64,000 nucleotides of DNA from Lytechinus variegatus (Eukaryota; Echinodermata; Echinoidea; Temnopleuroida; Toxopneustidae). Every line of letters starts with the position of its first letter. Position 1 is the stretch's first letter. Below the pieces are notes generated by a model. It did not search any database and was not told where the DNA came from. It saw only the letters and a program-made list of their open reading frames with translations. This document shows, piece after piece, positions 1 to 10,679 of this stretch. The position numbers were made by a program, and so were the translations under genes. The stretch lies in assembly GCF_018143015.1 (NCBI RefSeq), contig NC_054747.1, forward strand, positions 1,073,407 through 1,137,406. The letters are read 5' to 3'.

Positions 1-119
1 ATGGACCTTTTGAAAAAGAGTGATTATTCTTTGCCATTTTGTTCACTTTTTAATGGGAATTTCATTTTCTTTGGTATAATGTTTTAGAGCTACTAAAAAT
101 CTTTACATTAAGACCAAAA

Positions 120-1400
120 ATCAAATTTAATGAAAAATTGACCTAGCCCCTTTTGCAAGTGAGTTCTTCAAATAATGCAAGCGTGAAGTGAGAGCTAAAT
201 TTTTTTGACATGCTGAGCCCCCCCAAAAAAGGAGTAATTCTAAGCACTTTTTGTAATCATGAATGGTTAAGGTATGTAACTAAACAATTGATGCGAGCGC
301 GAGAGGAAGAAAAAATTCAGATTTTAGACCTAAGAACGGGACATTCTTTTCATGTTTTGTAAGTCATGAATAATGCGAGCGTAAAGTGCGAGCAGAAAAT
401 AATGATATTCTGATCTGAAACTAGATAATCTTTTAAAAGCACTAGTGAAATACAGCACAAGCTGCGTATCTCAATAAACATGTGTGCGCGTATTTTGGAT
501 TTATACCTAGAATCTGGGCATTCTGAATACATTTTTTTAATCATGAAGATGAATAATGGAAGCTGGAAGCGCGGGCTGACAACATTCGATATTACGATCT
601 GAAAAGAGTCGATATAAGCACTATTTCAAGCATTGTGCAGGAAAAATTTCGAAGTGGATTTGAATCACACTTTATAATAAATGATGCAATCGCAAAGCGC
701 GAACTGATATTTTTTAATTATTATTTTGACCTAGGTCCGGGATATTTAAGGACATTTTGTCATTATGAAAATGATGACTTTCTTCATATTATTCCTAAGC
801 ACGAGATGAACTTGTCATTATTCCATTCTTTGACTAAAAAAGGGCCAATTTAGTTATTAGAAATCTATGAAAATGTTGTTTTGTTATTTATTATTCTAAT
901 TTGCTTAATAAGAGCGTGGAATTTGTTGATATTAAGGCCTGGAAACTGGACATTTTAAGAATTTTATAGTTAAAAATAGGACGCATGGGTTAATACATTT
1001 TAGAAAAATAATGCAAGCGCAAATGAGCCGATTTTATTTTAGAAATTGTCATGAAAAGAGGACTTTAAATAGCTTTCTATAGAATGGATACCGGGGTATA
1101 CATAGTCACAAATCAAAATGCGAGCGCGCAGCGCTAGCTGGTAGGCCTACGTTTTGACAATCATATCTGATAAAGGATATCTGAGAACTTTATACACAAA
1201 AAACAGTAACCCGGCAAATAAAATAATGCGACCGCGCAGCGTGAGCTGAAATGTTGATACTTAGACCATAAAACGAACATTTTACAGAGCACTTAAAATC
1301 AATTCATAAACAAAGAGAAATAATGAAAGATCGATGTACGAGCTAATATATGATCGAACAGGCTATGTGAGCGCGAAGCGCATGCGAAAATTTTATGTAC
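120..1400 (+). repeat. Dispersed array of GCGAGCGCGAAGCGC monomers, block A
   Basis: About eight degenerate monomers spaced roughly 85-320 bp apart. Each has a G/C-rich core (for example around 290, 375, 690, 1010, 1117, 1224 and 1370) of the form ATGCGAGCGCGAAGCGCGAG. Between cores lies AT-rich text resembling GACCTGAAAACTGGACATT followed by AGCACTTTTTGTAATCATGAA. The same family recurs near 6.8, 7.9, 10.9, 42.3 and 44.2 kb. No conserved reading frame runs through it; the short frames here are not supported as genes. Confidence 0.8.
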
Positions 1401-1404
1401 ATGT

Positions 1405-1600
1405 AGTGACATGATTTTTTTTTTGCTAGTCTTCCCCTCACCTTATTTTATTAACTTGTGTTCCTCTTCTAGCTTTTCTCTTCTATCCTTCCCCTTTTCG
1501 TTTTCTTTCTTTCTCACCTTTTGTTTTTGCTCGGCCAGTTTTTTTCAGGGGGGGGGGGGCAAGGGCACATGCCCCCGCTACGCCCCTGTAAATTATCCGC
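1405..1600 (+). repeat. Pyrimidine tract plus G-run closing block A
   Basis: A T/C-rich stretch (about 1409-1545) is followed by an 11-G run and then GCAAGGGCACATGCCCC. The order monomers, pyrimidine tract, G-run recurs at 12030-12195, and the tract plus G-run recurs at 13870-14640. This suggests a common 3' end for one repeat superfamily. Confidence 0.6.
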
Positions 1601-2050
1601 CAAATCATGTAAAGGGCCCCTCACTGAACATGAGTGTAAGAAAGTATTGATGGAAATGCATGTAGGATAGTCTCCGGAGAATGGATATTCCAAGGAATTT
1701 TCTGCTACTCTTTGGGTCATTCTGGATCTCTTACTTGTTTCTTTGAATTGTTGTTTTCAAAAAAAAAAATTGTCAGCAAGTCAAAGCAAAGTGTCATATA
1801 TTTAATTCGTAAGCAAAATAGAGACAAACGTCTATTAGAGAGTTATGGATCTAAATTATTAATAAATGTGGACACAAATACATGTTCAAATGCATTACGA
1901 ATAGAATAATCAATGTTTTAGATGAAATAAATGGACAAAAATCAATTTGCATTCCTACGCGGAAGAGCAATAGGGGAAGCTATCCGAAACTGACATAACG
2001 TATATATAAGAATTAATTGCTTCAGTATATTTTAAGAAAGCGTTTAATTT
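1601..2050. other. No feature recognised
   Basis: AT-rich sequence without a supported gene, repeat boundary or RNA gene. Confidence 0.5.
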
Positions 2051-2054
2051 GCTA

Positions 2055-2308
2055 CACTCTTAAAAATATTGGGTAAAAATATTCCATGAGGGTAATTATG
2101 TGTCCAACCAACATTTAGCATTTCTTTTGGGCATTTTTGTATCCAGTGCGATGAAAATTCTGCCACATTTTGCCCAAGTAATTCCTGCTTATTTTTTTAA
2201 CCTTACTGGACTATATGCTTCCCGCATTGGGTAAAATACTGTTCCAAATCGGTTGGACACATAATTACCATCTTGGTGGTTGAAGTTTTACCCAATATTT
2301 TTACAGTG
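2055..2308. mobile_element. MITE with long inverted ends, TA target duplication
   Basis: The ends are inverted: CACTCTTAAAAATATTGGG on the left against CCCAATATTTTTACAGTG on the right. Inverted similarity continues inward (GGTAATTATGTGTCCAACC against GGTTGGACACATAATTACC). TA dinucleotides flank at 2053-2054 and 2309-2310. Size, TA flank and lack of coding capacity fit a Tc1/mariner-type non-autonomous element. Confidence 0.8.
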
Positions 2309-2310
2309 TA

Positions 2311-3155
2311 GATCATGAATATATCTATTCGAATGCTATTCGTTTGGTTTTGGTGCATCCTTCATTTAGTGGGTTAAAGCTCTGTAAACGAATGTAAAAT
2401 ATTGTGTTTTTAATAATGGTAAATGTAATGGATACTTTCAAATCAAGGGTGGAGAAAGACAGGCAGTTCCCCTTTCTACGTATCTATACGATTCTTAGTT
2501 GATGTAAGAGGTATATCAGTTGGTACCAGCGAATTGAAATTGTCTTTATACGCAGACGATATTTGTTCATTTTGTTGACTGTTTGATTTTATTTGTAAGG
2601 TAACTGTGAACAAGTACATGAAAATATGAACAGTAGTGTATACCTTGACAGGATTGCCCATGAAGCCAAGATGGCTTATTTCCAATGGGGTCCTTACATC
2701 AGTAATTGACAACAATGTACATCTATGAAAAACACCTATAGAAATCTACAAACTACATCAATTAAGTCTAGACCACTAAAATTACATGAATAATTGTAAA
2801 ACTTAATATATAAAAAGACAAAAACAAATATGTTTGCCATGAAAACCATTTACGCAAAATATGATTAAAATAATTGTAAAACAGGTTGAGTAAACGATCA
2901 TTACTTCTAAGCTTACATATGAAAATTATACTATAATTAGTTTTTAAATAGCGCTAAATGCATCGTAACTAATACAAGATTCATGAATCGTAAAACCTAA
3001 GATATGAAAAAGTACAAATAAGTTTGACATCAAACTTTCACGCAAACAACAAAAGATGATGAAAAAATGTAAAACAAGTTGATTATTGAAATAAATCATA
3101 ACTAAATAGTTATATATAAGACTACATGATACACATGAAATTAGAAAGAATATTT
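2311..3155. other. AT-rich region, no gene recognised
   Basis: Contains weak internal similarity (two stretches with AAATATGTTTGCCATGAAAA and AAATAAGTTTGACATCAAAC, about 200 bp apart) but no bounded element or coding exon. Confidence 0.5.
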
Positions 3156-3164
3156 AACATTACA

Positions 3165-3375
3165 GAGTGGGGACATTTTTGAAGTGTTGTTTCAATACTC
3201 TTTTAAATTGTGTAAAAGTCTTAACCGATTTAACATGATTAGGGAGGGAATTCCAAAAATGTATACCATTATAATAAAATGTGTTGCCAATTTGACCTTT
3301 TCTCATAGGTACAACAAAGTTAAACAGCCTATTTCTTGTTTCATGCCCGTGAATATTAAATGATCGTATAAAGTT
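3165..3375 (-). pseudogene. C-terminal remnant of a CR1/Jockey-like LINE reverse transcriptase
   Basis: Reading the minus strand gives a frame containing HETRNRLFNFVVP, then FYYNGIHFWNSLPNHVK, then FKRVLKQHFKN and a stop. This is the usual C-terminal tail of LINE ORF2 proteins (ETRxx, a WNxLP motif, then FKxxLKxxL). A comparable tail occurs at 36073-36300. The polymerase domain is absent, so this is a 5'-truncated dead copy. Confidence 0.7.
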
Positions 3376-4165
3376 TATCGCTCTGAACTCATTATTTGAT
3401 ATTATACATCAGTTTGGAAAATGCTAAAGTTTGACAACTGATTTATATAAGAAAAAAATGATAAAGATGGGAAATGCGTCGAACGCAGTGCTCTGACATA
3501 AATTTCAATTTTGTAGATACTACAATTGTGCTCGGTACTTTTGTAGGAACTGAATAAGATATTGCGCTGGTTAAAAAGCAGAAGAAATATTATCATCAAT
3601 ACAAATAAACATGTGGACAATTAGAAAATCTCACTTAATTCGGCAAAATTCAATTATTAAATTATTTGGAATATCCATTTTCATTTATTTATTTTCATAC
3701 ACACTTCTGTCAGAGTTTTTTTGTTTGATATTTTGATATATTATATGATATTATATTATATGATATATTATAAAAATGTGCAATTATTACATTTTTTGGT
3801 GTATTTCGTTTTCCAACATGCACACATGTATGCTTCAATTTCTTTTTCGCTTCATTCTTTCATTTCCCTTACCTTTCTGCCAACTCATTCAAGCCTTTTC
3901 ATTCCCACTTCTCCACCCCATGATTTATCCTTTTGTAAACATCTCTCCCTCTCTTACTCTCTTTCTCTCTCCCTGTTTTCCTTTTTCTTATCCCATATTT
4001 CATCCGCTCCTTCATTTCCATGTTTCTTTCTCTCTTGCTCTCTTTCTTTATTCCCTGTTCAACTCTTAGTCTGTTAAAAGTTGTATTAAGTCTTAAGATG
4101 TAGTTATTTCATATTATTATGTAATTGAATTGTGAAAATGATGTATAATCAAATTTTTAACTTTA
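3376..4165. other. No gene; T/C-rich stretch 3835-4070
   Basis: AT-rich up to about 3830, then a pyrimidine-rich stretch (TCTCCCTCTCTTACTCTC and similar). The long plus-strand frames here are low-complexity F/S/L/P translations of that tract and are not taken as genes. Confidence 0.6.
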
Positions 4166-4169
4166 CAAT

Positions 4170-4258
4170 TGTAAACTTCATGTAATTCAGCCTTTGGGCT
4201 GCGATATGTTGTTTTTACCAACAAATACCATTTTACTACTACTACTACTACTACTGGA
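4170..4258 (+). mobile_element. LINE/SINE 3' end with (ACT)n tail
   Basis: CAGCCTTTGGGCTGC, a short hairpin, is followed by ATGTTGTTTTTACCAAC and a (TAC)n run. I read this as the 3' terminus of a CR1-like retroposon ending in a microsatellite tail; the upstream part is not recognisable. Confidence 0.5.
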
Positions 4259-4259
4259 G

Positions 4260-4980
4260 TTAGAGAGAGGTATTTTCAGATTCATCTGGAATGGACCCGA
4301 CAAAAAAAATCATGATCCAGGACTATCAAATGGAAGAATCAAGATCGTACATGTAAATGTGCATTCAGCTGTATAAGTCTAGCAGCTATTTGGGATTGAG
4401 AGAAAAAAAAGTTAATTCAATTAAACATTTATTTCCTCCGAGTGACATTACACGGGTGACATTCGATTTCATGTAAAATAAACAGATCAGTAATATAGAA
4501 ATATAACAATGAATGTGAATACAATATGTAATTTATATACATGTACATGAAAAAAGGCGCAAAACCCAGCAAGCAGCAGGTGCTTGTGTTGGGGTTCAAC
4601 TAAACAGCAAAACAATATAAAGTGGATTAACTAGGATGGTGTCAAATTCTTCAATATCATCTTAAACAGAAAAATTGGGGATTATTTATTTTTAATTGTA
4701 ACTACAGTCCCAAAATGTTGAGCATGGATATTCCTTAATTCTATATAGCTATTTAACAAGGTTGGAATGCTCGTAATGCGGGAAACAGAGATGATAATAG
4801 GAAGTTCCAGATTATCTGGAACAATAAACATCTAAAAATTACTCGAGATATGATCTTCTTTAGAAACTTTCTTTTTTTTTTTTTAAAGAACTCTGTTTCT
4901 CACTGCCATCCTTTCCGGCGTAATGTTTCACCTCCTGGTGACAACCATCGGAAATCAAGTTTTGAAGGCTGTAACATGTC
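4260..4980. other. No gene recognised
   Basis: AT-rich sequence; no repeat boundaries or exon-like segments seen. Confidence 0.5.
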
Positions 4981-4984
4981 TCTG

Positions 4985-6005
4985 CTTGTTTGGCGTTGTT
5001 ATCCAATCAAACCTAAAGTGAAATCTTCAAATGGTACAGCTCATCGAACGTGCTTCGAAACGTCTGTATGTCTGTGCAAGCTGAAAAGAAATGGAGTTCC
5101 AGCAAGTGATCTTGAGCTCCTATACACAAGATATATCAGGCCATCGATTGTGCACCTGTTTGGAGCAGTAGTTTGACAACTCAGCAATCAGACCGTCTAG
5201 AGAGGGTACAGCGTACCCAGACCAGCATCACTTTGAGGAACTCCTGAACAGTTTTATCATTCCTTCCCTTGCCAAGAGAAGAAAATACCTGCTGATCAGT
5301 TTTGCCAAGGCAATCCTTGTCTCATCGCGATATCGTAATTTGCTAGCTGCTGAACGGCAGCATGTCTCACGTGGTGTACTGAGGAATCAGAACGTGATAG
5401 GAAATCAAGCGTACCCTCACTTGTCAATGCTCAGTTGTAGACGTTAAGCCACTTAATTTTTTTTTTAATTTGTATTTGTTTCCATTAATTGTTAAGTTGC
5501 TAAATTTATATCATTCATTGTTTAAATCTTATTTTTTAAGGAATAATTCTAATTTATTTTACCAGCCTCAATCTCTTATCTCAAAGTATTTTTTTTTCTA
5601 AATGGATTTCATATCTCAAAAGTCGTGTTTTTAATTTGAAATTTCTATAAATATGATAAATTCTTTTGCAATAACTTGTTTCCAAATATCTTTTTCATAA
5701 CTTCATAATGCAAATTAAATCTGAATGATATTTTTGACATTTTTGTTATATACTTTTGAATTTAAAACATTTTTTAATCGAATTCACAATTATCAAAATC
5801 CCAGGCTGATATCATCTAATAAAATCTCACTTATGCATGTCTCAATCAATCACTTGTTTCTCATTTAAATGTGAATGATTTTAGGTGTATATACAATCTT
5901 CGAATGTAAATAATACTTTAAAATAAGCATTGCTCAATCAGCCTTCGGACAACAGCATTGTGCTATGTTTTATATCTAATAAACCGAAATTGAATTGAAT
6001 TTTTT
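4985..6005 (+). pseudogene. Degenerate CR1-like LINE fragment with 3' tail
   Basis: At 5037-5160 one plus frame reads LIERASKRLYVCK-like text and then GVPASDLELLYTRYIRPSIV, which matches the post-polymerase region of CR1/L2-type ORF2 (ASKRLYxLxxLKRxGV, IRPxxEYA). The frame then breaks repeatedly to about 5445. An AT-rich 3' region follows, with CAATCAGCCTTCGGACAAC near 5936 and a TTGAATTGAAT tail at 5989-6000, the usual short-repeat LINE terminus. Confidence 0.65.
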
Positions 6006-6038
6006 TTATAGATGGCAGCAATTATTAATCCGCATACA

Positions 6039-6405
6039 TTCGTAATTCCGAAGCTTCGTAATTCCGAAGGTTCGGTTATTCCGAAGGTTCGTATTTCCGA
6101 AGGTTCGTATTTCCGAAGGTTCGTAATTCCGAAGGTTCGTCAATCCGAAAACGAAATAAGGTTCGTAATTCCGAAGGTTCGTTAATCCGAAAACAAAATA
6201 AGGTTCGTAATTCCGAAGGTTCGTTAATCCGAAAACAAAATAAGGTTCGTAATTCCGAAGGTTCGTTAATCCGAAAACGAAATAAGGTTCGTAATTCCGA
6301 AGGTTCGTTAATCCGAAAACGAAATAAGGTTCGTTAATCCGAAAACGAAATAAGGTTCGTTAATCCGAAAATTAAATAAGGTTTGTATTTCCGAAAATGA
6401 AAATA
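6039..6405 (+). repeat. Left arm array: 16-bp and 26-bp units
   Basis: Unit TTCGTAATTCCGAAGG (16 bp) alternates with a 26-bp unit starting TTCGTTAATCCGAAAAC and ending AAATAAGG, giving a 42-bp higher-order repeat. The outer part is mostly 16-bp units; the inner end runs only on 26-bp units. Confidence 0.85.
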
Positions 6406-6765
6406 ATTCATTTTGGTAACAAAAACGATGTTGTCATTACAAGATTACACGATATTATGCAATGATAGTAATAACGATCGATGATACATGCGTGTGTTGG
6501 GGCCAAAGCATGTATTTCATTAAGAATGGCGCCCTGATCAAGCATAGGCTAATTTCGATTTTATCTGAGCAATTGCTGCCTATAAGCAAATGGTTTAATT
6601 AAAGATGCAGGGGATCAAGTGTGTTGGAAGCGTGCGAGCAACCTCTAGATAATAGGATTTGTATTGGAGGGGATGTCATTTTAAATAACAGCTTCTGCTG
6701 GTAATAAAAATAAAAATAATACTAATAATGATCCTTGTGAAATGTTGAAAGCGCGAATCGCAAGA
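6406..6765. other. Interior of foldback element, no gene
   Basis: Single-copy-looking AT-rich sequence between the left arm and the internal monomer array; no frame of interest. Confidence 0.5.
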
Positions 6766-6769
6766 TGAA

Positions 6770-7300
6770 ACTAGTAGACATTTCATGTAACAAGACGTGA
6801 AGTGAGCATTCGGAGCATTTTTTGTAATCGTGAGAAAGATGTGTATCTTTCTAAAGAATTAATGCGAGGGCGAGCTGTAATTTGTTTATATACTGACCTG
6901 GGGCCCGTTGCATGAAACTTTTTACCTGAGAAAACTCAGGTTGTTTTTACAGGAGTTTTTGCCCTGTACTAAAGTCATTGGCGGAAATCAGACTAACCTT
7001 AGTTTTCAGTTTTTACCAGAGTTTTCTCAGGTAAAAAGTTTTATGCAACAGGCTTCAGAAAGTAATCTTTTAAGGACTGCATTTAGTGACTCATGAATAG
7101 AATATATATCTCACGAACTAAATAATGAGAGCGCGAACCGCAAGCTTAAAATTTGTGATATTCCAACCTGAAAACTGGACATTTCATACTTCTTTTTTGT
7201 AATCAGGAATAGAATGAGTTCCTCAATAAACAATACTTGATGCGAGCGAGAAACGTGAGCCAAATTTTTCCGATTTTCCAACCTGAAAACTGGACATTCT
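6770..7300 (+). repeat. Monomer array inside foldback element, plus orientation
   Basis: Several cores of the dispersed family (AAGCGCGAATCGCAAG near 6749, ATGCGAGGGCGAGC near 6862, ATGAGAGCGCGAACCGC near 7125, ATGCGAGCGAGAAACGTG near 7240) with the linker AACCTGAAAACTGGACATT. Interrupted by a MITE at 6901-7055. Confidence 0.7.
6901..7055. mobile_element. MITE family B, copy 1
   Basis: About 155 bp with inverted ends: GGGCCCGTTGCATGAAAC on the left and ATGCAACAGGC on the right, plus an inner pair TTACCTGAGAAAACTC against GAGTTTTCTCAGGTAA. A second copy lies at 20174-20330. No coding capacity. The target duplication is not clear. Confidence 0.8.
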
Positions 7301-7399
7301 AAGCATTCTTGTAAAAAAAATAATAATAGCTGGGAGAATAGTTTTCAGAACTGAAGTGGCTTCCCTGGGTAAATGATATCTATATCAATATTATCGTTC

Positions 7400-8590
7400 T
7401 AGGCCCACATGAAATTTCCAAAAGTTTGAGCACGTTATTCGCTCGCAACATCTCACAAGGATGCCCTTTTAACAGTATTGACCAAAAAGGTGAATTTTAC
7501 ATCTTCAGATTTGACTTTTTCCCCCAAACCGCTTGCTCTCTACGCTCGCAGAAATGAAACGTAAATATATAACTTTAGTGATCACTTAAAAAATTGTGCT
7601 CAATTTAGTTACTACAAAACACACAACCTCTTTACACAGATGATAATCTAATGGTGAAAATATCCGTTTGCACCAAATTGCCCCTATTTGCCCTTTTTTT
7701 TGCTTTGCCCCCCCCAAAAAAAAAAATACGTTCCGCCGCCATTGGCTAAAACACGCATCGTCTTCATGGCTAACTGCAAAAAGTTCTTAAAATGTCCCCT
7801 TTAGATCAGGTCAGAGCTTATATATTTAAAAATTCTCTTCGCGCTTCTTGCTAGCAGTTATTGTCTAATTTTAGTTACATAGGCATCTCGCTTTGAAGAT
7901 CACAAACATATTGCCCATCATATTAACAAAAATATATAGCTCGCGCTCGCATTATTTAAAAGGGTTTATCATGTTATTACATATTTACTTTATTTTATAA
8001 GGATAAAGCTAATTATTGACTGTTAGGACTACCCTTTCAAAGAAACAAACAAATATCAACTTTAAACTGCCGATCAAGGAAAATATGGCTTAAAAAAATT
8101 GCCCCCCCCTCTATTTGACGAAAGTTGGATCCACCGGGAGGGAGGCAGGGGGCATCAAAAATGGAATAAAAAACAGGGGAATTAATATTTTCCAAAATGG
8201 GAAAGTTCCTTTTTCAAAAATAAATATTTTTAATGACAGCAGAAATCTGCTCGGATTTTTAAAAACTAATTTTCATTTTTTATTGAAATAACCTAAGGTT
8301 TAGCTTGTGATTCACGCTCGCAACACCTCGCAATAATGCCATTTTAAGAATAATTGACCACAAAAAACGTTATACAACTTCATCTTTGAATTTGTTTGAC
8401 CAAGCCGCTCGCTCATTATACTCTCTCCCGAAAAATAAAGCCTAAATATACATTTTGCCATAATAAGAAGTCACTTCAAAAAAGTTTTTCTCTTCTTAAT
8501 CACTATCAAACACACATGACTTCAAGCAGATGATAATCTTAAGGTGAAAATATCACCAAAGTGCCCATTTCGTTCGTTCGGCCGCCCTTG
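7400..8590 (-). repeat. Internally duplicated monomer block, minus orientation
   Basis: The dispersed monomers appear in reverse orientation (for example GCTCGCGCTCGCATTATTT near 7939). The block 7430-7695 is repeated in diverged form at 8310-8580, about 880 bp apart: both carry CGCTCGCAAC, ATTGACCA, CAGATGATAATCT and GGTGAAAATATC in the same order. Confidence 0.65.
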
Positions 8591-8670
8591 CCTTCCCATC
8601 CTCATATGATAATTGAACGGCAACAGTGTCTCCCGCCCCCCTCCCTTGCCTCTGCCTCTGCTTTCCCGTT

Positions 8671-9148
8671 TTCATTTTTCGGATTAACGAACCTTATTTT
8701 GTTTTCGGATTAACGAACCTTATTTTGTTTTCGGATTAACGAACCTTATTTCGTTTTCGGATTAACGAACCTTCGGAAAAACGAACCTTATTTCGTTTTC
8801 GGATTAACGAACCTTCGGAATAACGAACCTTATTTCGTTTTCGGATCAACGAACCTTCGGAATAACGAACCTTTTTTCGTTTTCGGATTAACGAACCTTC
8901 GGAACAACGAACCTTATTTCGTTTTCGGATTAACGAACCTTCGGAACAACGAACCTTATTTCGTTTTCGGATTATCGAACCTTCGGAATAACGAATCGTC
9001 GGAATTACGCCACAAATGTTCGGATTAACGAACCCTTTTTCGTTTTCGGATTAACGAACATCGAGGTATAGGCAATTTACGTGTTTCGGAATTACGAACC
9101 TTCGGAATAAAGAACCTTCGGAATTACGAAGCTTCGGAATTACGAAGT
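8671..9148 (-). repeat. Right arm array of foldback element
   Basis: Reverse complement of the left-arm units (TTCGTTTTCGGATTAACG, CCTTCGGAATAACGAACC). Longer than the left arm by about 110 bp, so unit copy number differs between arms. Confidence 0.85.
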
Positions 9149-9402
9149 GTAACCTATTAATCAACTTTTGCTTATTGAATCACAGAACCAGAGACGTATA
9201 TGAGCTGACAATTCAAGGTGGCAACATATTGCAATGGAGCCAAAAAATGATGCGATTGAGCGAAGCGAGTAAGCAAAATATTTGATTTTGTTTGACTCAC
9301 AAATACGAATTTTTAATAGATTTTGACGCAATATCCAAGACAATGTAACAAGATTTCACTTTTTCCTTCTTTCTTCTTCATCATAAAACTGCTCTGAGGG
9401 AA

Positions 9403-9950
9403 GGGCGGCCGTTACATGGCAAAACGATGTATCTGCAAAATGCACATTCGTAGAAAAATCACTTTGAAGTTACAGCTTTTGTCTTTCTTCAAAAGAAAAT
9501 TTCCCAGTATTGAATTTAGTTAGATTCATTAGAATGTCATTTAAATAATCTTCCTTAATAGTTTTCATCATATTTAACTTGTTATTTTCATCAAAATAAC
9601 TGTTTTTATGTAGATACAGCATTTAGCCAAAATATCCAACTGTCCATATTAGTCCTACGATTATGGCAAAATGGTGTATCTGAAGTTACATCATACAGTT
9701 TCTACGGCGATATCATGGCAAAAAGGTGTATCTGCAGATACATTGATTAGTTTCTGTGGTCGAATCATGGCAAAATGATGTATCTGCAGATACACCATTT
9801 GGTGTTTATGGTCAAATCACGGCAAAAAGATGTATCTGCAGATACACCAATTGGTTTTCATGGTCAAATCATGGTAAAAGGGTGTATCTGCAGAAACACC
9901 ATTCGTTCATTTTGGACGAACTATGGCAAAGTGATGATGTATAGATCATT
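9403..9950 (+). repeat. Tandem palindromic repeat, about 57-bp unit
   Basis: Five or so units of ATCATGGCAAAA, GGTGTATCTGCAGATACACC and TTGGTTTATGGTCAA at 9660-9945, plus an outlier at 9412-9437. Each unit is centred on TGTATCTGCAGATACA, a perfect 16-bp palindrome with a PstI-like core. Inverted relatives occur at 14641-15105. Confidence 0.8.
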
Positions 9951-9969
9951 TGTTCATGATTGGGATTAA

Positions 9970-10670
9970 GGACTGTATCAAATTCTGTAATTAGTCCAAA
10001 TTGATCAGTAATCTCAATGAAATAAAAGCATTTTCTTTATCAGATAGTTATTGTTTTGATATGTATTCATTGTATGAATTAATGCGTTTGTGTGCTTTTG
10101 GGGTGTGTGCGTGTTGGTGTGTGCCTCTGTGTTTGATTCGTAACGTTTCGATTGGTCTAAGAGAAACCCAGGTGATATGTTGCGAAATGCATTTCTTCTC
10201 TTTGGTCTACAATTCTATATAATTGTAACCTATTTTCAAACAACAGTATCATATCGCTCACGTCATATCTCATAATATTGGTACAAATTGAAAAAAATAA
10301 GACACGAGCTTTAAAATGCCTTAATTCTATTTATTTGGAAACCTTGTAAATAATCATTTTATACATAAATTCAAAATACTGAAGGAATGATCATTCATTT
10401 GATTCATTGATTTCAATAAACTTCATTAATTAGGCAAATTCTTCAATGAAAAAAATGATTAAATTAGAATAATTTGAGGAAATTAATTATCATTTAGGGC
10501 AATGGAGATGTTTTATATAATTCATGTCAAATTTAGAACGTATACGTGCAATAAGTGTACAAATAAGAACATTTTCTTTCATCATCACTTTACTGTCGTA
10601 TATAAACAAGAAAGAAATACATAATACATTACAATACAAAATAAATATCAGTACACTACACATCACAATA
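9970..10670. other. No gene recognised
   Basis: AT-rich; contains a short TG-rich patch near 10088-10125. No exon or element boundary found. Confidence 0.5.
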
Positions 10671-10679
10671 GAATGCCCA

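Larger units (their letters stand above)
6031..9154. mobile_element. Foldback transposon with tandem-repeat inverted arms
   Basis: Two arrays built from the same short units face each other: TTCGTAATTCCGAAGG-type units at 6039-6405 and their reverse complement at 8671-9148. Both outermost ends carry the same variant, TTCGTAATTCCGAAGCTTCG. An 8-bp direct repeat TATTAATC flanks the whole (6023-6030 and 9155-9162), as expected of a target duplication. The interior holds monomer arrays of both orientations and a MITE, with no transposase frame. The layout resembles the TU foldback elements described from sea urchins; membership of that family is inference. Confidence 0.8.

Noticed and set aside
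3721..4077. 118-codon plus-strand frame
   Set aside because: A T/C-rich low-complexity stretch; no motif, no start context and no splice signals.
9756..9969. Two overlapping plus-strand frames over the 57-bp repeat
   Set aside because: 57 is a multiple of three, so repeats stay open by arithmetic; there is no other coding evidence.
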